Source of the DNA: Chromobacterium alkanivorans
Lineage (GTDB): Bacteria > Pseudomonadota > Gammaproteobacteria > Burkholderiales > Chromobacteriaceae
Assembly: GCF_016937655.1 (NCBI RefSeq)
Contig: NZ_JAFHKL010000006.1
Coordinates: 248,001 to 312,000, forward strand
Reading direction: 5' to 3'
Length of the DNA: 64,000 bases
Below, piece after piece: positions 1 through 9,155 of this stretch. The first letter of the stretch is position 1. Each line of letters begins with the position of its first letter. The notes beneath the pieces were generated by a model. That model was not told where the DNA came from. It saw only the letters and a list, made by a program, of their open reading frames with translations, and did no database searches. The position numbers and the translations under genes are program-made.

Positions 1-361
1 CGTCGGGTTTGGCCTCCGCCGCCGGCGCGCTGGCGACGCTCTTGCTTGGCGGCGCCTGGGCGACCATGGCTTCCGACGCCGCCAGCGGCGCCGAGGCCTC
101 TGCCTTCTTGGCGGCGGGCTTGGGTTTGGCCTGCGCCGGCTTGGGCGCGGCCGGCCGCAATTGCGCCATCGCGCCTTGCGGCGCCGGTTTGGCCGGGGGC
201 TCGTCGGCGTCCAGCGCCTGCATCTTGACGCTGATGCTGCGCAAGTCCTGATCCGGCGGCAAGTCCAGTTGGACGTCCGGCAGCAGGCCGGAGCCCAGCA
301 CGCCCAGATGAAGGGCGAGCGACAGGGCCAGGGCCAACAGGATCAGGCGACGGCTTTTCAT
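1..361 (-). CDS. Ala/Pro-rich envelope protein, N-terminal part (possible DUF3108 family), truncated by window edge
   Basis: The minus-strand frame opens with ATG at 361 and runs without a stop to the window edge, so only about 120 N-terminal residues are visible. Residues 1-22 (MKSRRLILLALALSLALHLG) form a positively charged start plus a hydrophobic segment, which reads as a signal anchor or signal peptide. After that the chain is rich in Ala, Pro and Lys (about residues 52-120), like a TonB-type periplasmic spacer. It begins only 4 bases after the purN stop, so it is probably co-transcribed with purN. Assignment to the DUF3108 family rests on memory of the purN neighbourhood in related bacteria, not on a visible domain, because the C-terminal domain lies outside the window. 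Confidence 0.6.
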   Translation of the reverse strand, partial: MKSRRLILLALALSLALHLGVLGSGLLPDVQLDLPPDQDLRSISVKMQALDADEPPAKPAPQGAMAQLRPAAPKPAQAKPKPAAKKAEASAPLAASEAMVAQAPPSKSVASAPAAEAKPD

Positions 362-365
362 GGAA

Positions 366-995
366 TCAGGGCGCGGGCGCCATCAGGCTGCCGGCGACGG
401 CGGCATGGCTGGCCACCTTGCCGGCGACGATGTTCAGCTCGCCGGCGACGAAGCGGCGCACCGCGGCCGGATAGAGCCGGTGTTCCAGTCGCAGCACGCG
501 TTCGGCCAGCGCGGCGGCGTCGTCGCCGTCCAGCACTTCCACCACGCCCTGGGCGACGATGGGGCCGTGATCCAGCTCGGCGGTGACGAAGTGCACGGTG
601 CAGCCGGCCACCTTGCAGCCCATCTCCAGCGCGCGCTGGTGGGTGTTGAGGCCGGTGAAGGCCGGCAACAGCGAGGGGTGCACGTTCAGCATGCGGCCTT
701 CGTAGCGGCGGGTGAAGCCGGCGCTGAGGATGCGCATGAAGCCGGCCAGCACCACCAGGTCCGGTTGGTGGCCGTCTATCAGCTGCGCCAGCGCGGCGTC
801 GAAATCCTCGCGGCTGGCGAAGGTCTTGTGGTCCAGCGCCGCGGTGGCGATGCCGCGTTCGGCCGCCCAGGCGAGGCCGGCGGCGTCGGGGCGATTGGAG
901 ATGACCGCGGCGATGCGCGCGCCGGCGATGTTGGCGTCGACGATGGCCTGCATATTGGAGCCGCGGCCGGAAATCAGGATGACGATGTTCTTCAT
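366..995 (-). CDS. purN: phosphoribosylglycinamide formyltransferase, folate-dependent
   Basis: PurN transfers a formyl group from 10-formyl-tetrahydrofolate to GAR, the third step of de novo IMP synthesis, in the cytoplasm. The 209-aa protein has the family's usual length. The phosphate-binding GRGSNM motif is at residues 10-15. The catalytic triad is visible as N104 and H106 in LNVHPSLLP and D142 in ELDHGP. The ATG at 995 was chosen over a longer upstream frame because [15 protein letters not shown] is the standard N-terminus and because it overlaps the stop of the preceding small ORF as ATGA. It lies downstream of purM on the same strand, so the two purine genes probably share a transcript. 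Confidence 0.96.
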   Translation of the reverse strand: MKNIVILISGRGSNMQAIVDANIAGARIAAVISNRPDAAGLAWAAERGIATAALDHKTFASREDFDAALAQLIDGHQPDLVVLAGFMRILSAGFTRRYEGRMLNVHPSLLPAFTGLNTHQRALEMGCKVAGCTVHFVTAELDHGPIVAQGVVEVLDGDDAAALAERVLRLEHRLYPAAVRRFVAGELNIVAGKVASHAAVAGSLMAPAP

Positions 996-1216
996 GATGG
1001 AGTCGACGGAGACCTTGCCGGATAATGTTGCCAGTCGGCGGCATCGGCGATGCCGCGCAACGCTTGTTCGTGCTTGCCGTCCGGGACTTGACGGCGTGCG
1101 AGGTCGGCCGGGATGGCGGCCTCGCGATAAATGACAAACGCCGCCAGCAGGGCCAGCGGCGCCAGTAGCATCCAACGCAGCGCTTTAGGCGATCTGAGTT
1201 TGATGTTCGTCACCAT
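992..1216 (-). CDS. small membrane-anchored protein between purM and purN
   Basis: A 74-aa frame fills the gap between purM and purN. It ends in TGA at 994-992, which overlaps the purN ATG (ATGA), the arrangement expected for translational coupling. The longest version ([15 protein letters not shown]) would start inside the last codons of purM. An internal ATG at 1171, giving a 59-aa product ([18 protein letters not shown]), would avoid that overlap. Either way there is one N-terminal hydrophobic helix ([14 protein letters not shown]), then a short charged tail. I do not recognise a family. The overlap and the membrane segment make it more credible than the usual GC-rich shadow ORF, but it could still be non-coding. 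Confidence 0.5.
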   Translation of the reverse strand: MVTNIKLRSPKALRWMLLAPLALLAAFVIYREAAIPADLARRQVPDGKHEQALRGIADAADWQHYPARSPSTPS

Positions 1217-2222
1217 TGCGGGCGCGCACCGCGCCGATCCGGTACACGGTTTCGCCCTCGGCCTGCAGCAGCGCGGCGGCCTGCTCGGCGTGTTCCGCCG
1301 CCACGATCACCACCATGCCGATGCCGCAGTTGAAGGTGCGGTACATTTCCTGGCTGTCTACCTTGCCTTCTTGCTGCAGCCACTGGAACAGCTTGGGCTG
1401 CGGCCAGGCGGCGGCGTCGATCTGGGCGACGACCTGCTCAGGCAGCACGCGCGGGGTGTTCTCGGTGATGCCGCCGCCGGTGATGTGGGCCATGCCTTTG
1501 ACCGGCAGCGCCTGCATCAGCTTGAGCAGGGGCTTCACGTAGATGCGGGTGGGCGCGATGATGGCGTCGCGCAGGCTGCGGCCGTCCTCGAACGGCGCGT
1601 CCAGATCCGGCTGGGCGCGTTCGATGATCTTGCGCACCAGCGAGTAGCCGTTGGAGTGCACGCCGTTGGACTTCAGGCCCAGCACCACGTCGCCGGGGGC
1701 GATGTCGCGGCCGCTGATCACGGCGCTCTTCTCCACCACGCCGACGGCGAAGCCCGCCAGGTCGTATTCGCCGGCCGGGTACATGCCGGGCATTTCAGCA
1801 GTCTCGCCGCCGATCAGCGCGCAGCCTGCCTGTTCGCAGCCGGCGGCGATGCCCTTGATCACGTCGGTGGCTTGGGGCACGTCCAGTTTGCCGCAGGCGA
1901 AGTAGTCGAGGAAGAACAGCGGTTCCGCCCCTTGCACCAGGATGTCGTTGACGCTCATTGCCACAAGGTCGACGCCCACGGTATCGTGACGATTCCAGTC
2001 GAAGGCCAGTTTCAGCTTGGTGCCGACACCGTCGGTGCCGGAAACCAGCACCGGCTCCTTGTATTTCTTGGAAATCTCCACCAGTGCGCCGAAACCGCCG
2101 ATGCCGCCGATCACCTCCGGGCGCATGGTGCGCTTGGCATAAGGCTTGATGTTCTCGACCAGCGCGTCGCCGGCATCAATGTCGACGCCGGCATCACGGT
2201 AACTGAGGGAAGTGGTGTTCAA
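1185..2222 (-). CDS. purM: phosphoribosylformylglycinamidine cyclo-ligase (AIR synthetase)
   Basis: PurM closes the imidazole ring: it converts FGAM plus ATP to AIR, the fifth step of purine synthesis. At 345 aa the protein matches the family length. Recognisable features are the N-terminal [17 protein letters not shown], the glycine-rich [12 protein letters not shown], the segment [34 protein letters not shown] and the C-terminal [16 protein letters not shown]. It is the first gene of a minus-strand group that continues to purN. It diverges from the PerM permease across 86 bases that contain a short dyad (2266-2285). Confidence 0.97.
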   Translation of the reverse strand: MNTTSLSYRDAGVDIDAGDALVENIKPYAKRTMRPEVIGGIGGFGALVEISKKYKEPVLVSGTDGVGTKLKLAFDWNRHDTVGVDLVAMSVNDILVQGAEPLFFLDYFACGKLDVPQATDVIKGIAAGCEQAGCALIGGETAEMPGMYPAGEYDLAGFAVGVVEKSAVISGRDIAPGDVVLGLKSNGVHSNGYSLVRKIIERAQPDLDAPFEDGRSLRDAIIAPTRIYVKPLLKLMQALPVKGMAHITGGGITENTPRVLPEQVVAQIDAAAWPQPKLFQWLQQEGKVDSQEMYRTFNCGIGMVVIVAAEHAEQAAALLQAEGETVYRIGAVRARNGDEHQTQIA

Positions 2223-2265
2223 GGTAAACTCGCTTTCTGCAAATCTTGAAGTATTTTTACATCAA

Positions 2266-2285
2266 GCTTTCGCCGACGCGAAAGC
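2266..2285. promoter_or_regulatory. 8-bp dyad in the purM/perM divergent promoter region
   Basis: GCTTTCGC and GCGAAAGC form a perfect inverted repeat around a 4-base centre (CGAC). It sits between the two divergent genes, where an operator or a short transcript hairpin is equally possible. No regulator can be named from the sequence. Confidence 0.4.
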
Positions 2286-2308
2286 AGCACATTTTAACTG
2301 AAGTCGCG

Positions 2309-3403
2309 ATGAAACGCTCCCAAAACCGTCTGATTCCCTGGGTCATCGGCGCAACAGCCTTGCTGTTCGCCGGCTGGCTGTTGCAGCAGCTGGCCGCCGC
2401 GCTGACGCCGTTCGCGGTGGCCGCGGTGCTGGCCTATGTGCTCAATCCCGCGATGCGCCATCTGGCCGGCAAGGGCCTGCCGCGGCCGCTGGCCGCCGGC
2501 CTGGTGACGCTGGCCGGCATGGCCGCCACCTTCGCCCTGCTGCTGGTGGTGGCGCCTATGCTGTTCAAGCAGACCCAGGGCCTGATCGACCGCTTGCCGG
2601 TCTTGGTGGACTTCGCCCAGGGCAGATTGCTGCCCTGGCTGCGCGCCGAGTTCGCCATCCAGCTGGAACTGGACGCCGCCGGCTGGAAGCGAGCGCTGGC
2701 CGCCAACGCCGGCGCCTTGAAGAGCGCGCTGTCGGCGGTGGCGCTGCGCGCGACCCAAAGCGGCTTCATGCTGGCCGGCCTGCTGTTCAATCTGCTGTTG
2801 CTGCCGGTGCTGCTGTTTTATTTCCTGCAGGACGGGCCGCGGATGGCGGCGATGCTGGCCAAGCTGGTGCCGCGGCGCTGGGCCGGCGAAGTGGAGGCCC
2901 TGGCGGGAGAACTGGACCGGGTGCTGGGCGAGTTCCTGCGCGGCCAGCTGTCGGTGATGCTGATCATGGCGCTGATCTTCGCGTCCAGCCTGGCCTTGCT
3001 GGGGCTTGAGTCCGGCATCGCCATCGGCGTGGTGGCCGGCCTGCTGGTGTTCATTCCCTATCTGGGCACTTTTCTCGGCTTCGCGCTGGCCGGCCTGGCC
3101 GCCGCGCTGCAGTTCGATTCCGCCGGCGAAGTGCTGCTGGTGCTGGGCGTGTTCGGCGCCGGGCAGTTGCTGGAAAGCTTTCTGATCACCCCTTGGCTGG
3201 TGGGCGAGCGCATCGGCCTGTCGCCGGTGGCGGTGATATTTTCCCTGCTGGCGTTTGGACAGTTATTGGGCTTCGCCGGCCTGCTGCTGGCCCTGCCGAT
3301 GGCGGCCGCCACCCTGGTGATATGCCGCTTTCTGGCGCGCGCTTATTTCAACACACGCTTTTATCAGCGTAAAATCAGAAACAGACATCAAAACCCAGTT
3401 TGA
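2309..3403 (+). CDS. AI-2E family transporter / PerM-type permease
   Basis: A 364-aa polytopic inner-membrane protein of the AI-2E transporter (PerM/UPF0118) family. About eight hydrophobic segments are visible, starting with IPWVIGATALLFAGWLLQQL. There is a soluble loop around residues 100-165, then the C-terminal family-typical segment FIPYLGTFLGFALAGLAAAL and a final LLGFAGLLLALPMAAATLVI. The substrate of these proteins is often unknown; some export AI-2 and others act as Na+/H+ antiporters. ATG 2309 (MKRSQNRL) was preferred to the frame opening at 2246, because the upstream 21 residues are polar and lie in the promoter region. It is followed 10 bases later by hda, a pairing common in related bacteria. 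Confidence 0.85.
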   Translation: MKRSQNRLIPWVIGATALLFAGWLLQQLAAALTPFAVAAVLAYVLNPAMRHLAGKGLPRPLAAGLVTLAGMAATFALLLVVAPMLFKQTQGLIDRLPVLVDFAQGRLLPWLRAEFAIQLELDAAGWKRALAANAGALKSALSAVALRATQSGFMLAGLLFNLLLLPVLLFYFLQDGPRMAAMLAKLVPRRWAGEVEALAGELDRVLGEFLRGQLSVMLIMALIFASSLALLGLESGIAIGVVAGLLVFIPYLGTFLGFALAGLAAALQFDSAGEVLLVLGVFGAGQLLESFLITPWLVGERIGLSPVAVIFSLLAFGQLLGFAGLLLALPMAAATLVICRFLARAYFNTRFYQRKIRNRHQNPV

Positions 3404-3413
3404 TCGCCTTCAC

Positions 3414-4088
3414 TTGGACCAGTTAATACTTGATTTGACGCCCACCCCCTTGCCGGCCTTCGACAATTTCCTGGCCGAACGCAACCGCGAGGTGATTACC
3501 GCGCTGACGGCCGAGGCCGGCGAGCGCTTCATCTATCTGTGGGGCGAGCCCGGCTGCGGCAAGACGCATCTGCTGCAGGCCTGGATCGCCCACGCCGAGC
3601 GGCTGGGGCGCGCCTCCATCTATCTGGACGGCAAGACCGAGCATCTGCCTGACTTCGCGCGCGAGGCCAGCTTCATCGCCGTCGACCATGTCGACGACTT
3701 GGCGCCGGACGACCAGATCACCCTGTTTTCCTTCTACAACTCGCTGAAAGAGAGCGGGGAGTCGCGCTTGCTGATGGCCGGACGCCAGCCGCCGATGGCC
3801 CTGGCGGTGCGCGACGATCTGCGCACCCGGCTGGGCTGGGGCCTGGTGTTCGAGGTCAAGGCCTTGTCGGACGAGGACAAGCTGGCCGCGCTGCGCAGCC
3901 ACGCCGCCAGCCGCCAGCTGTCCATTCCGGACGATGTCTACCGCTACCTGCTGACCCACTGGCGGCGCGACCTGTCCAGCCTGATCGGCATGATTGACAT
4001 ATTGGACCGCTACTCTCTGGCCATGAGGCGGCCGATTACCGTGCCGCTGGTGAAAAACGTTTTGCAAACCGCAAGCCCGGAACCATGA
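3414..4088 (+). CDS. hda: DnaA regulatory inactivator Hda
   Basis: Hda, bound to the replication sliding clamp, stimulates hydrolysis of DnaA-bound ATP and so prevents re-initiation. The 224-aa protein is one AAA+ domain related to DnaA. Its start is QLILDL at residues 3-8, which fits the beta-clamp binding motif of Hda. The Walker A is GEPGCGKTH (44-52), and FIAVDHVDDL marks Walker B. It lacks DnaA's DNA-binding domain IV. The start is TTG at 3414, directly before the clamp motif; no in-frame ATG would preserve that motif. It overlaps the next gene by ATGA and is followed by a DnaA-box cluster at 4785-4832. Confidence 0.93.
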   Translation: MDQLILDLTPTPLPAFDNFLAERNREVITALTAEAGERFIYLWGEPGCGKTHLLQAWIAHAERLGRASIYLDGKTEHLPDFAREASFIAVDHVDDLAPDDQITLFSFYNSLKESGESRLLMAGRQPPMALAVRDDLRTRLGWGLVFEVKALSDEDKLAALRSHAASRQLSIPDDVYRYLLTHWRRDLSSLIGMIDILDRYSLAMRRPITVPLVKNVLQTASPEP

Positions 4089-4774
4089 CCGACACCACCG
4101 CATTGCGCAACCTGGCGCTGTTCGACCTCGACCACACCCTGATCGCCGGCGATTCCGATTTCGAATGGCCGCGCTTCCTGATCCAGCGCGGCATTCTGGA
4201 ACAGGCGCATTACGACGAGCGCAACAATTATTTCTACCGGCAGTACCAGCAGGGCACGCTGGACATCCACGAATACCTGGCGTTCGCGCTGGAGCCCTTG
4301 AAGCGCTTCAGCCGCGCCGAGCTGGACGCCTTGCACGCCGATTACCTGGAACAGCACATCAAGCCCATCATCACCCGCAAGGCGCGCGATCTGCTGGCCG
4401 CGCACGCGGCCCAGGGCGACGAAATCATCATCATCACCGCGACCAACCGTTTCATCACCGGGCCGATCGCGCGCGAACTGGGCGTGGAGCATCTGATCGC
4501 CATCGAGCTGGAAGAGGAGGCGGACGGGCGCTTCACCGGCCGCGTCAGCGGCGTGCCCAGCTTCCAGCAGGGCAAGATCACCCGTTTGCAGCAGTGGCTG
4601 GACGAGCGCGGCCTGAGCATGGACAGCTACGGGCAGAGCTTTTTCTACAGCGATTCGCACAACGATCTGCCCCTGCTGAAGCTGGTCGACCATCCGGTGG
4701 CGGTGGATCCGGACGACACCCTGCGCGCCCACGCCGAGCAGCAGGGCTGGCGCGTGATTTCGCTGCGGGATTGA
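4085..4774 (+). CDS. HAD-superfamily phosphatase (SerB/HAD-IB-like)
   Basis: A 229-aa haloacid dehalogenase-type hydrolase. Motif I is LFDLDHTL, with the nucleophile Asp at 14 and the acid/base Asp at 16. A helical cap follows. Motif II is in IIIITATNRF, the motif III lysine in QQGKITRL, and motif IV is SDSHNDLPLL. This layout matches HAD-IB proteins such as SerB and CicA, but the substrate cannot be told. The ATG overlaps the hda stop as ATGA, so the two are translationally coupled. In related genomes this phosphatase commonly follows hda, which is why I treat it as a real operon member rather than as serB. Confidence 0.9.
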   Translation: MTDTTALRNLALFDLDHTLIAGDSDFEWPRFLIQRGILEQAHYDERNNYFYRQYQQGTLDIHEYLAFALEPLKRFSRAELDALHADYLEQHIKPIITRKARDLLAAHAAQGDEIIIITATNRFITGPIARELGVEHLIAIELEEEADGRFTGRVSGVPSFQQGKITRLQQWLDERGLSMDSYGQSFFYSDSHNDLPLLKLVDHPVAVDPDDTLRAHAEQQGWRVISLRD

Positions 4775-4784
4775 GGCGCGGCAA

Positions 4785-4832
4785 TTATCCACAGCGGCGG
4801 CTGAATAACCTTGTGGATAACTGTGTGGATCG
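4785..4832. promoter_or_regulatory. cluster of DnaA boxes downstream of the hda operon
   Basis: TTATCCACA, the perfect DnaA consensus, lies at 4785-4793 on the plus strand. Its exact reverse complement TGTGGATAA lies at 4812-4820. A third reverse site with two mismatches, TGTGGATCG, lies at 4824-4832. Two sites therefore face each other and the third repeats the second after 3 bases. The cluster begins 11 bases after the HAD phosphatase stop. DnaA binding is expected from the consensus. Whether the locus titrates DnaA, reactivates it (DARS-like), or regulates transcription is inference. Confidence 0.75.
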
Positions 4833-5128
4833 CTTGCCGGGGCTTGGCTTTTGCTGGCAAAGGTTAAAAAAGCGGCAGCCCCCAATCGCGGTCGCGAAAT
4901 TGATAGATTTGCTTGAAAGCCTTGCCTGGCGGGGCTTTCGTCAAGTTGAGTTTCGAGCGCCGCCGACGAAATAGGGCGAGAATTCGAAAGCCTTTATAAA
5001 AGATGGGTTTAGGCGGCTTTGTTGACAACTCTGCGTAGTTTTCGCCGCTAAGCGCCTGTTTGCGGTCGCGGCGATGAGCGCGCGCCGCGACGCCGGTTGC
5101 TGAACCGGCATGGATGCCGCTAAAGTTC

Positions 5129-5179
5129 AGGGTCTGCCGCGCCGGGTTTCGCCAAGGTGAAACCGGCGCGGCAGACCCT
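5129..5179. repeat. 17-bp perfect inverted repeat upstream of exbB
   Basis: The left arm (5129-5145, AGGGTCTGCCGCGCCGG) is matched exactly by the right arm (5163-5179). The 17-base centre can pair further (GTTTC against GAAAC). It would fold into a very stable hairpin, ending 20 bases before the GGAG ribosome-binding site of exbB. There is no T-run, so it is not a typical intrinsic terminator. It could act as an mRNA-stabilising 5' structure, an operator, or the remnant of a palindromic repeat. Confidence 0.7.
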
Positions 5180-5212
5180 AGTGTTTGCAATCGTTTTTCG
5201 GAGAACCTCCTC

Positions 5213-5827
5213 GTGTGGTCAATCATTGAAGCGGCCGGCTGGCCGATCTGGACCATCATCGCCGCCTCGGTCGTGTCGCTGGCGATTATCTTTGAACGGT
5301 TGTTCAGCCTGAGAAAGAGCAGCGTGGCGCCGGAGGGCCTGCTGGGGCAGGCCTTGCAGGAATACCGCCGAGCCGGCGCCAGCGACGAGCTGTTGCGCAA
5401 GCTGCAGGAACATTCGCCGCTGGGCCGCCTGTTCTGCGCCGGCCTGCGCAACGTCGGCGGCAATCGCGAAGTGATGAAGGAAGCGATCGAGGACGAGGGC
5501 CGCGTGGTGGCGCACCAGCTGGAGCGCTTGCTGACCACGCTGGGCACCATCGCCGCGATGGCGCCCTTGCTGGGCCTGCTGGGCACGGTGATAGGCATGA
5601 TCGAGATCTTCGGCTCGCAGTCGCCGGCCGGCACCAATCCGCAAGCCTTGGCGCACGGCATCTCCATCGCGTTGTACAACACCGCCTTCGGCTTGATCGT
5701 GGCGATTCCCAGCATGATGTTCTACCGCCACTTCCGTTCCAAGGTGGATGGCCTGCTGGTGGAGATGGAGTCGCAGGCGGTCAAGCTGGTGGAAGTGCTG
5801 CACGGCGAGCGTAAAAACGGGGGTTGA
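5213..5827 (+). CDS. exbB: ExbB/TolQ/MotA-family proton channel protein
   Basis: A 204-aa inner-membrane proton-channel subunit that, with the ExbD-like partner, energises a TonB- or Tol-type envelope machine. It has an N-terminal helix (IWTIIAASVVSLAIIFERLF), a cytoplasmic loop around residues 35-110, then TM2 and TM3 (TIAAMAPLLGLLGTVIGMIEIF and SIALYNTAFGLIVAIPSMMFYR). The last two are the MotA/TolQ/ExbB signature region. The start is GTG at 5213: CGGAG lies 9 bases upstream, and the longer frame runs back into the inverted repeat. In this operon type (exbB-exbD-lpxK-ycaR-kdsB) the pair is often annotated generically, so whether it serves TonB or another system is open. Confidence 0.88.
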   Translation: MWSIIEAAGWPIWTIIAASVVSLAIIFERLFSLRKSSVAPEGLLGQALQEYRRAGASDELLRKLQEHSPLGRLFCAGLRNVGGNREVMKEAIEDEGRVVAHQLERLLTTLGTIAAMAPLLGLLGTVIGMIEIFGSQSPAGTNPQALAHGISIALYNTAFGLIVAIPSMMFYRHFRSKVDGLLVEMESQAVKLVEVLHGERKNGG

Positions 5828-5829
5828 GT

Positions 5830-6243
5830 ATGAATTTTCGCCGAGGCCGCAGCCGCGAAGAGCCGGAGATCAACTTCATCCCCCTGATCGACGTGCTGTT
5901 GGTGATCCTGATCTTCCTGATGGTCACCACCACCTATTCCAAGTTCGCCGAACTCAAGATCAATCTGCCGGCCGCCCAGGGCGAGCAGGCCAAGACCAAG
6001 TCGTCGGAAATCACCGTGGCGGTGTCCGCCAGCGGCGAGATGGCGGTGGGGGAGGCCAAGCTGGCCGCCGGCGACAAGGCTGCGCTGTTGAACAAGCTGA
6101 AGGACGACGCCGCGGGCAAGACTGATGTGATCGTCATCGTCAACGCCGATGCCAAGGCGACGCATCAATCGGTGGTGACGGTGATGGAGGCGGCGCGCGA
6201 AGCCGGTCTCAATCAGCTGACCTTCGCCACCCGCTCGCAATAG
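5830..6243 (+). CDS. exbD: ExbD/TolR-family biopolymer transport protein
   Basis: A 137-aa partner of the upstream ExbB. A short cytoplasmic N-terminus (NFRRGRSREEPEINFIPLID) leads to a single transmembrane helix (VLLVILIFLMVTTTYS) that starts with the conserved Asp of the ExbD/TolR family. A periplasmic domain of about 95 residues follows, with the typical ending AREAGLNQLTFATR. ATG 5830 was chosen over a TTG six bases upstream because GGGGG lies at proper distance before it. It is separated by two bases from the exbB stop and followed after 4 bases by lpxK, all in one operon. Confidence 0.9.
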   Translation: MNFRRGRSREEPEINFIPLIDVLLVILIFLMVTTTYSKFAELKINLPAAQGEQAKTKSSEITVAVSASGEMAVGEAKLAAGDKAALLNKLKDDAAGKTDVIVIVNADAKATHQSVVTVMEAAREAGLNQLTFATRSQ

Positions 6244-6247
6244 CCGC

Positions 6248-7270
6248 ATGCATTGGATTGAACGGCACTGGTATCGGCCGCGCTGGTGGCTGACAGCCCT
6301 TCTGGCTCCGCTGGAAGGGCTGTTTGCCCTGTTGGCGGCGGCCAGGCGGCTAGGCTATCGCCGCGGCTGGCTGCGCGCCGAGCGCCTGGCCGCGCCGGTG
6401 GTGGTGATCGGCAACATTAATGTCGGCGGCGTCGGCAAGACGCCGTTGACGCTGAGCCTGTTGCGCGAACTGCAACAAGGCGGCGTCAAGGCAGGCGTGA
6501 TCAGCCGCGGCTACGGCGGCAGCCACCGCCAGCCCACGCTGGTGCGGCCGGACAGCGCGCCGGAGGAGGTGGGCGACGAGCCGCTGTTGCTGGCCGCCAG
6601 CGGCGCGCAGGTGGTGGTGGGCCGCGACCGCGTCGCCGCCGGCCGCCATCTGCTGGCGCTGCACCCTGATGTGCAACTGATTCTGACCGACGACGGGCTG
6701 CAGCATTATCGGCTGAGCCGCGATCTGGAGATCGTGGTGCTGGATGGCGCGCGCGGCGGCGGCAACGGCCATCTGCTGCCGGCCGGTCCCTTGCGCGAGC
6801 CGTGGTCGCGGTTGGCTGCGGCGGGCGCGGTGGTGGTCAATGGCGGCGACGCCGCCGGCCTGGTCTTGCCGGCCGGGCCGCGGCGCTTCGCCATGCGCTT
6901 GCGCCCGGCCGCTTTGCAACGGCTGGATGCGCCCGAGGAGACGCGGGCGGCGGCGGATTTTGCCGGTTTGCGGCTGGCGGCGATGGCCGGCATCGGCCAT
7001 CCGCAGCGCTTTTTCGACACGCTGGCCGGCTTGGGCCTGCGGCCGGAGCTGTGCCTGGCCTGGCCCGACCATCATCAATTCGAGGCCGCCGACCTGCCGG
7101 CCGACGTGGACGCGGTGATCGTCACCAGCAAGGACGCGGTCAAGCTGCGGCGGGTGATTCATGATGCAGCGCAGCGTGCTAGACTATGGGTTTTGCCGGT
7201 TCAGGCGGAGTTGGAGCCTGATCTGAGCGCTTGGATTCTGGATCGACTGAAGATAAAACATGGACTCTAA
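6248..7270 (+). CDS. lpxK: tetraacyldisaccharide 4'-kinase
   Basis: LpxK phosphorylates the 4' position of the tetraacylated disaccharide, giving lipid IVA, at the inner membrane during lipid A synthesis. The 340-aa protein starts with a membrane-associating helix ([24 protein letters not shown]). Its Walker A is [11 protein letters not shown] (about 58-68), followed by [24 protein letters not shown] and the [13 protein letters not shown] segment. The last residues overlap the next gene by 11 bases. Neighbouring kdsB (CMP-KDO) and, elsewhere in the window, kdsC/kdsD and lptABC belong to the same LPS pathway. Confidence 0.96.
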   Translation: MHWIERHWYRPRWWLTALLAPLEGLFALLAAARRLGYRRGWLRAERLAAPVVVIGNINVGGVGKTPLTLSLLRELQQGGVKAGVISRGYGGSHRQPTLVRPDSAPEEVGDEPLLLAASGAQVVVGRDRVAAGRHLLALHPDVQLILTDDGLQHYRLSRDLEIVVLDGARGGGNGHLLPAGPLREPWSRLAAAGAVVVNGGDAAGLVLPAGPRRFAMRLRPAALQRLDAPEETRAAADFAGLRLAAMAGIGHPQRFFDTLAGLGLRPELCLAWPDHHQFEAADLPADVDAVIVTSKDAVKLRRVIHDAAQRARLWVLPVQAELEPDLSAWILDRLKIKHGL

Positions 7271-7438
7271 ATTCTTGGACATCCTGGTGTGCCCGCTGTG
7301 CAAGGGCCCGCTGGTTTTCGACAAGGCCAAGCAGGAACTGGTCTGCAAGGGCGATCGGCTGGCTTACCCGATCAAGGACGGCATCCCGATGATGCTGGAA
7401 GCCGAGGCCCGCGAGCTGGCGCCGGAAGAAGAGATAAA

Positions 7439-7442
<4 letters not shown>
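7260..7442 (+). CDS. ycaR: Trm112-family small zinc-ribbon-like protein (YcaR/UPF0434)
   Basis: A 60-aa protein matching the YcaR/UPF0434 family in length and motif. It starts [14 protein letters not shown] (one CxxC), continues with [24 protein letters not shown] and ends in an acidic tail. The C-terminal half keeps only one Cys, so a complete zinc site is doubtful, as in many family members. Bacterial homologues lie between lpxK and kdsB but their role is not established; in eukaryotes Trm112 activates methyltransferases. It overlaps both neighbours (lpxK by 11 bases, kdsB by ATGA), which indicates coupled translation. Confidence 0.92.
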
Positions 7443-8939
<1,497 letters not shown>

Positions 8940-9000
8940 GCCGCGGCCGGTTGGCGATCCGCTGAGCGATCGTCGACAGGCGCCGGATTCGCCGTGTAAG

Positions 9001-9031
9001 CAAAAGCGGGCCTGCGGCCCGCTTTTGTTTT
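9001..9031 (+). terminator. intrinsic terminator after adk
   Basis: A perfect 12-bp stem (CAAAAGCGGGCC / GGCCCGCTTTTG) with a TGC loop is followed by TTTT. It closes the kdsB-adk transcription unit. Confidence 0.9.
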
Positions 9032-9155
9032 GGCGCGTCGAGAAAGGGCTGGCGCGCCGGCGGCAACAGGCGGACAATTGAACCCGGAGCCCGCTAGCGG
9101 CTCCAAAAGTTTTTGCACGTCAAGCCGGAGCGATGCCGGCGCAAGGATAATACCT

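Larger units (their letters stand above)
4775..5212. other. 438-base intergenic region between the hda operon and exbB
   Basis: No convincing ORF is present. The segment contains the DnaA-box cluster (4785-4832), a more AT-rich stretch (about 4860-5040, including TTTATAAAAG), a TTGACA (5022-5027) without a good -10 partner, and a long inverted repeat (5129-5179) just before the exbB ribosome site. Confidence 0.7.

Noticed and set aside
5129-5179. Rho-independent terminator
   Set aside because: The stem is strong but there is no T-run, and it lies close before the exbB ribosome site.
4775-5212. Chromosomal origin of replication
   Set aside because: DnaA boxes are present, but dnaA, dnaN or gidA/parAB are not adjacent and no AT-rich 13-mer repeats are seen. 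Only a DnaA-binding locus is supported.
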